DNA from: a virus
Length of the DNA stretch: 41,741 nt
Virus record (IMG/VR): IMGVR_UViG_3300032360_000020
Span: 1 to 41,741 of that record
Strand: one strand, 5' to 3'
The notes below the pieces were generated by a model. It was given only the letters and a program-made list of their open reading frames with translations, was not told the origin of the DNA and did not search any database. Every line of letters begins with the position of its first letter. Within the stretch, counting starts at the first letter, position 1. The position numbers and the translations under genes are program-made. Of this stretch, positions 40,132 to 41,741 are shown one piece after another.

Positions 40132-40383
40132 TTATGATGCAGTGTAAGCTTTCCCAGCCGTTATAGCCGAAGTAGTTGCGGTCATGCTCTCGCTGCCCCA
40201 ATCGGTCTTAGCCTTCATCAATTCAAGATGTTCTACGTTGCGGTCAACACAGCCCTGCCTCTCAACAGCCTCTTCATCCGCCATAGCGGTTCCACCGATT
40301 ACGGCATTGACCAAATCAACGCTGTCACCCATCGCTGCATAGTCTGCTGCTAGGGTATCGGAATCTCTATCTTCGTCACTCAT
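40132..40383 (-). CDS. 83-residue protein next to the tail fibre
   Basis: An acidic protein with DYAAMGDSVDLVNAVIGGTA, then CVDRNVEHLELMKAKTDW and a short AITAGKAYTA end. I recall this pattern from short genes following fibre genes in marine phages. AAGGAG precedes the ATG. It may be a fibre accessory or assembly factor; no function known. Confidence 0.7.
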   Translation of the reverse strand: MSDEDRDSDTLAADYAAMGDSVDLVNAVIGGTAMADEEAVERQGCVDRNVEHLELMKAKTDWGSESMTATTSAITAGKAYTAS

Positions 40384-40401
40384 TTTACTTCTCCTTTGGG
40401 T

Positions 40402-41741
40402 TTATGATTCTAGTGCCGTTATACGGGCAGTTAATGCTTCAATTGTAGTTTGTTGCTCTTGGATGGCCTTGACTAAGATTGGGACAAACTTGCTGTACTG
40501 AAGTCCGTATTGCTTGCCGTCATCTGTGAGGCTAGTCATGAGGTTGGTCTTGTCGGCTATCTTGTATCCTGCGGCCTTCTCAAGAGTTTCAACGTCTTGG
40601 GCTTTAAAGCCTACGTCCAGCCAGTCTTCTTTGTGGGTTCCATCGTGGGTAATGGTGTCAAGGTCTGTGTCTGCCCAATCATCTTGCGTCTTATCAATAT
40701 ACTTAGCACGCTTATCCCACTTGTAGGTTACAGGGGCTAGGGCTTTAACAAAGTCTAAGCCAAGATCAAGGGCGGTGAAGTCTGTCTTATCTCTTTCATC
40801 AGAGGCGATTGTCCAGTCTACTTGAACGTTTGCTTGAGAGATATTTTCATCACCCAAACTAATATTATTAGATGTTGATGTAAGATTGCCTCCGGGACTT
40901 CCTGTAAGTCCTGAATCTTTGCCAAGACATAAATCGTTATCGCCAGTTGTAACGGCGCTACCTGCTAAGGAACCTATACAGGTATTTGACTCGCCATCAG
41001 TTACAGCATAACCCGCTCTATACCCCAAAAAAGCACTGTAATTGGAGGTAGTCTGGGATGTCCCTGCTTGATAACCTACGGCAGTGTTTACTGTTCCAGA
41101 GGTTAAGGCAGTCAATGCGTGGCTGCCAATCGCTGTAACACCAGCGGTAGCACCATCACTACGGTTATATGCTCCTAAAGCTCCATAACCGACTGCTGTA
41201 TTATCGTTTGCATCAACCTGCGTGTCTAAGGCATAAGCACCCACTGCGACATTCTGTTCGCCTGTGGTGTTATCATTCATAGCGGCATAGCCAATAGCAG
41301 TATTGTCATCACCCGTGGTAGTGTCATCTAAGGCATAAGCCCCTAAAGCAGAATTACGTGTGCCTGTGTTATTTGCTGTTAAAGCCGCATAACCAACTGC
41401 CGTGTTGTTGTCCGCTGTTGTATTAGAATCCAAAGAGAAAGCACCAATTGCGGTATTGGCATCACCCTCTGTGCTTGCCGATAAAGCAGCCTGACCAACA
41501 GCAGTATTATAATTTGCCGTAGTATTAGCGTCTAAAGCCGAAGAACCTACCGCAACATTAGAATGGCCAGTGGTGTTTGCCAGTAAAGCGGATGAACCAA
41601 GTGCTGTGTTATTGGCCCCCGTGGTGTTGTAGTATAAAGCTGAGTCACCCACTCCAGTGTTGTAACTTGCGGTAGTATTTGTATATAAAGCATTCCTTCC
41701 AATACCAACATTCTGTGTTCCTGTGGTGTTTCCGAATAAAG
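40402..41741 (-). CDS. Tail fibre with S74 self-cleaving chaperone, N-terminus outside window
   Basis: The frame is open to the right edge, so the N-terminus is missing. The visible part has at least a dozen 17-residue repeats of the form GSSALLANTTGHSNVAV, rich in Asn and Thr, typical of trimeric beta-structured fibres with YadA-head-like repeats. The C-terminus is a peptidase S74 intramolecular chaperone: S-D-E-R-D-K (Ser codon at 40801-40803) starts the domain, then a typical YKWDKRA region, VGFKAQDV and a final coiled coil (AIQEQQTTIEALTARITALE). It trimerises the fibre and cuts itself off at the Ser. It would recognise the host surface. Confidence 0.88.
   Translation of the reverse strand, partial: LFGNTTGTQNVGIGRNALYTNTTASYNTGVGDSALYYNTTGANNTALGSSALLANTTGHSNVAVGSSALDANTTANYNTAVGQAALSASTEGDANTAIGAFSLDSNTTADNNTAVGYAALTANNTGTRNSALGAYALDDTTTGDDNTAIGYAAMNDNTTGEQNVAVGAYALDTQVDANDNTAVGYGALGAYNRSDGATAGVTAIGSHALTALTSGTVNTAVGYQAGTSQTTSNYSAFLGYRAGYAVTDGESNTCIGSLAGSAVTTGDNDLCLGKDSGLTGSPGGNLTSTSNNISLGDENISQANVQVDWTIASDERDKTDFTALDLGLDFVKALAPVTYKWDKRAKYIDKTQDDWADTDLDTITHDGTHKEDWLDVGFKAQDVETLEKAAGYKIADKTNLMTSLTDDGKQYGLQYSKFVPILVKAIQEQQTTIEALTARITALES

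Overview
This window is most of the genome of a lytic, tailed, short-tailed (podovirus-like) bacteriophage with an AT-rich genome. The gene set fits the marine podoviruses typified by SAR116 phage HMO-2011 and related pelagiphages: a T7-like family A DNA polymerase, a helicase-primase, a gp2.5-like single-strand binding protein, endonuclease I, a B12-dependent ribonucleotide reductase, and very large internal virion proteins, with no visible single-subunit RNA polymerase. That placement is from memory of gene content, not from a search. No tRNA, rRNA, integrase, insertion sequence or CRISPR array was seen.

Layout. Positions 29-5434 (minus strand) carry the packaging block: small terminase, a small conserved-looking protein, large terminase, portal, a small gene overlapping the portal end, and a structural or scaffold-like protein. 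Positions 5435-6145 are a divergent control region with two perfect-consensus sigma70 promoters facing apart, followed by a 78-nt inverted duplication of a translation start region. Positions 6146-11613 (plus strand) hold early genes, mostly small and unrecognised, separated by repeated hairpins, a candidate structured RNA and terminators; a DUF932-type protein and the SSB are the recognisable members. Positions 11701-21542 (plus strand) hold replication, recombination and nucleotide metabolism: helicase-primase, polymerase, two PD-(D/E)XK nucleases, endonuclease I, a DUF3310 protein, class II ribonucleotide reductase, and many tightly overlapping tiny genes. Positions 21535-41741 (minus strand) hold the lysis cassette (M15 endolysin, holin-like protein, small membrane proteins and a lipoprotein), a 2254-residue internal protein, a 957-residue transglycosylase-bearing protein, other structural proteins, a 1630-residue repetitive structural protein, and a tail fibre with a self-cleaving S74-type chaperone that runs off the right edge.

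The plus-strand genes converge on the minus-strand lysis genes with an 8-nt overlap of stop ends near 21540. The major capsid and tail tube genes are absent. If the genome is circularly permuted or the contig was cut arbitrarily, the minus-strand genes at both ends would join into one long late operon running from the small terminase, through missing capsid and tail genes, through the fibre and internal proteins, to lysis. Transcription appears to depend on the host polymerase: four good sigma70-like promoters are visible and no phage polymerase gene is.

The most interesting material is (a) the mirrored promoter and start-region architecture at 5443-6167, (b) a short leader peptide followed by mutually exclusive RNA helices at 6724-6881, (c) a family of three covarying hairpins at 6598-7132, (d) a 77-residue gene nested out of frame over the portal C-terminus, (e) a 2254-residue virion protein carrying a zincin HExxH motif and other effector-like modules, preceded by a six-codon coupling cistron, and (f) nine genes of 43 to 59 residues that length-limited gene calling would miss.
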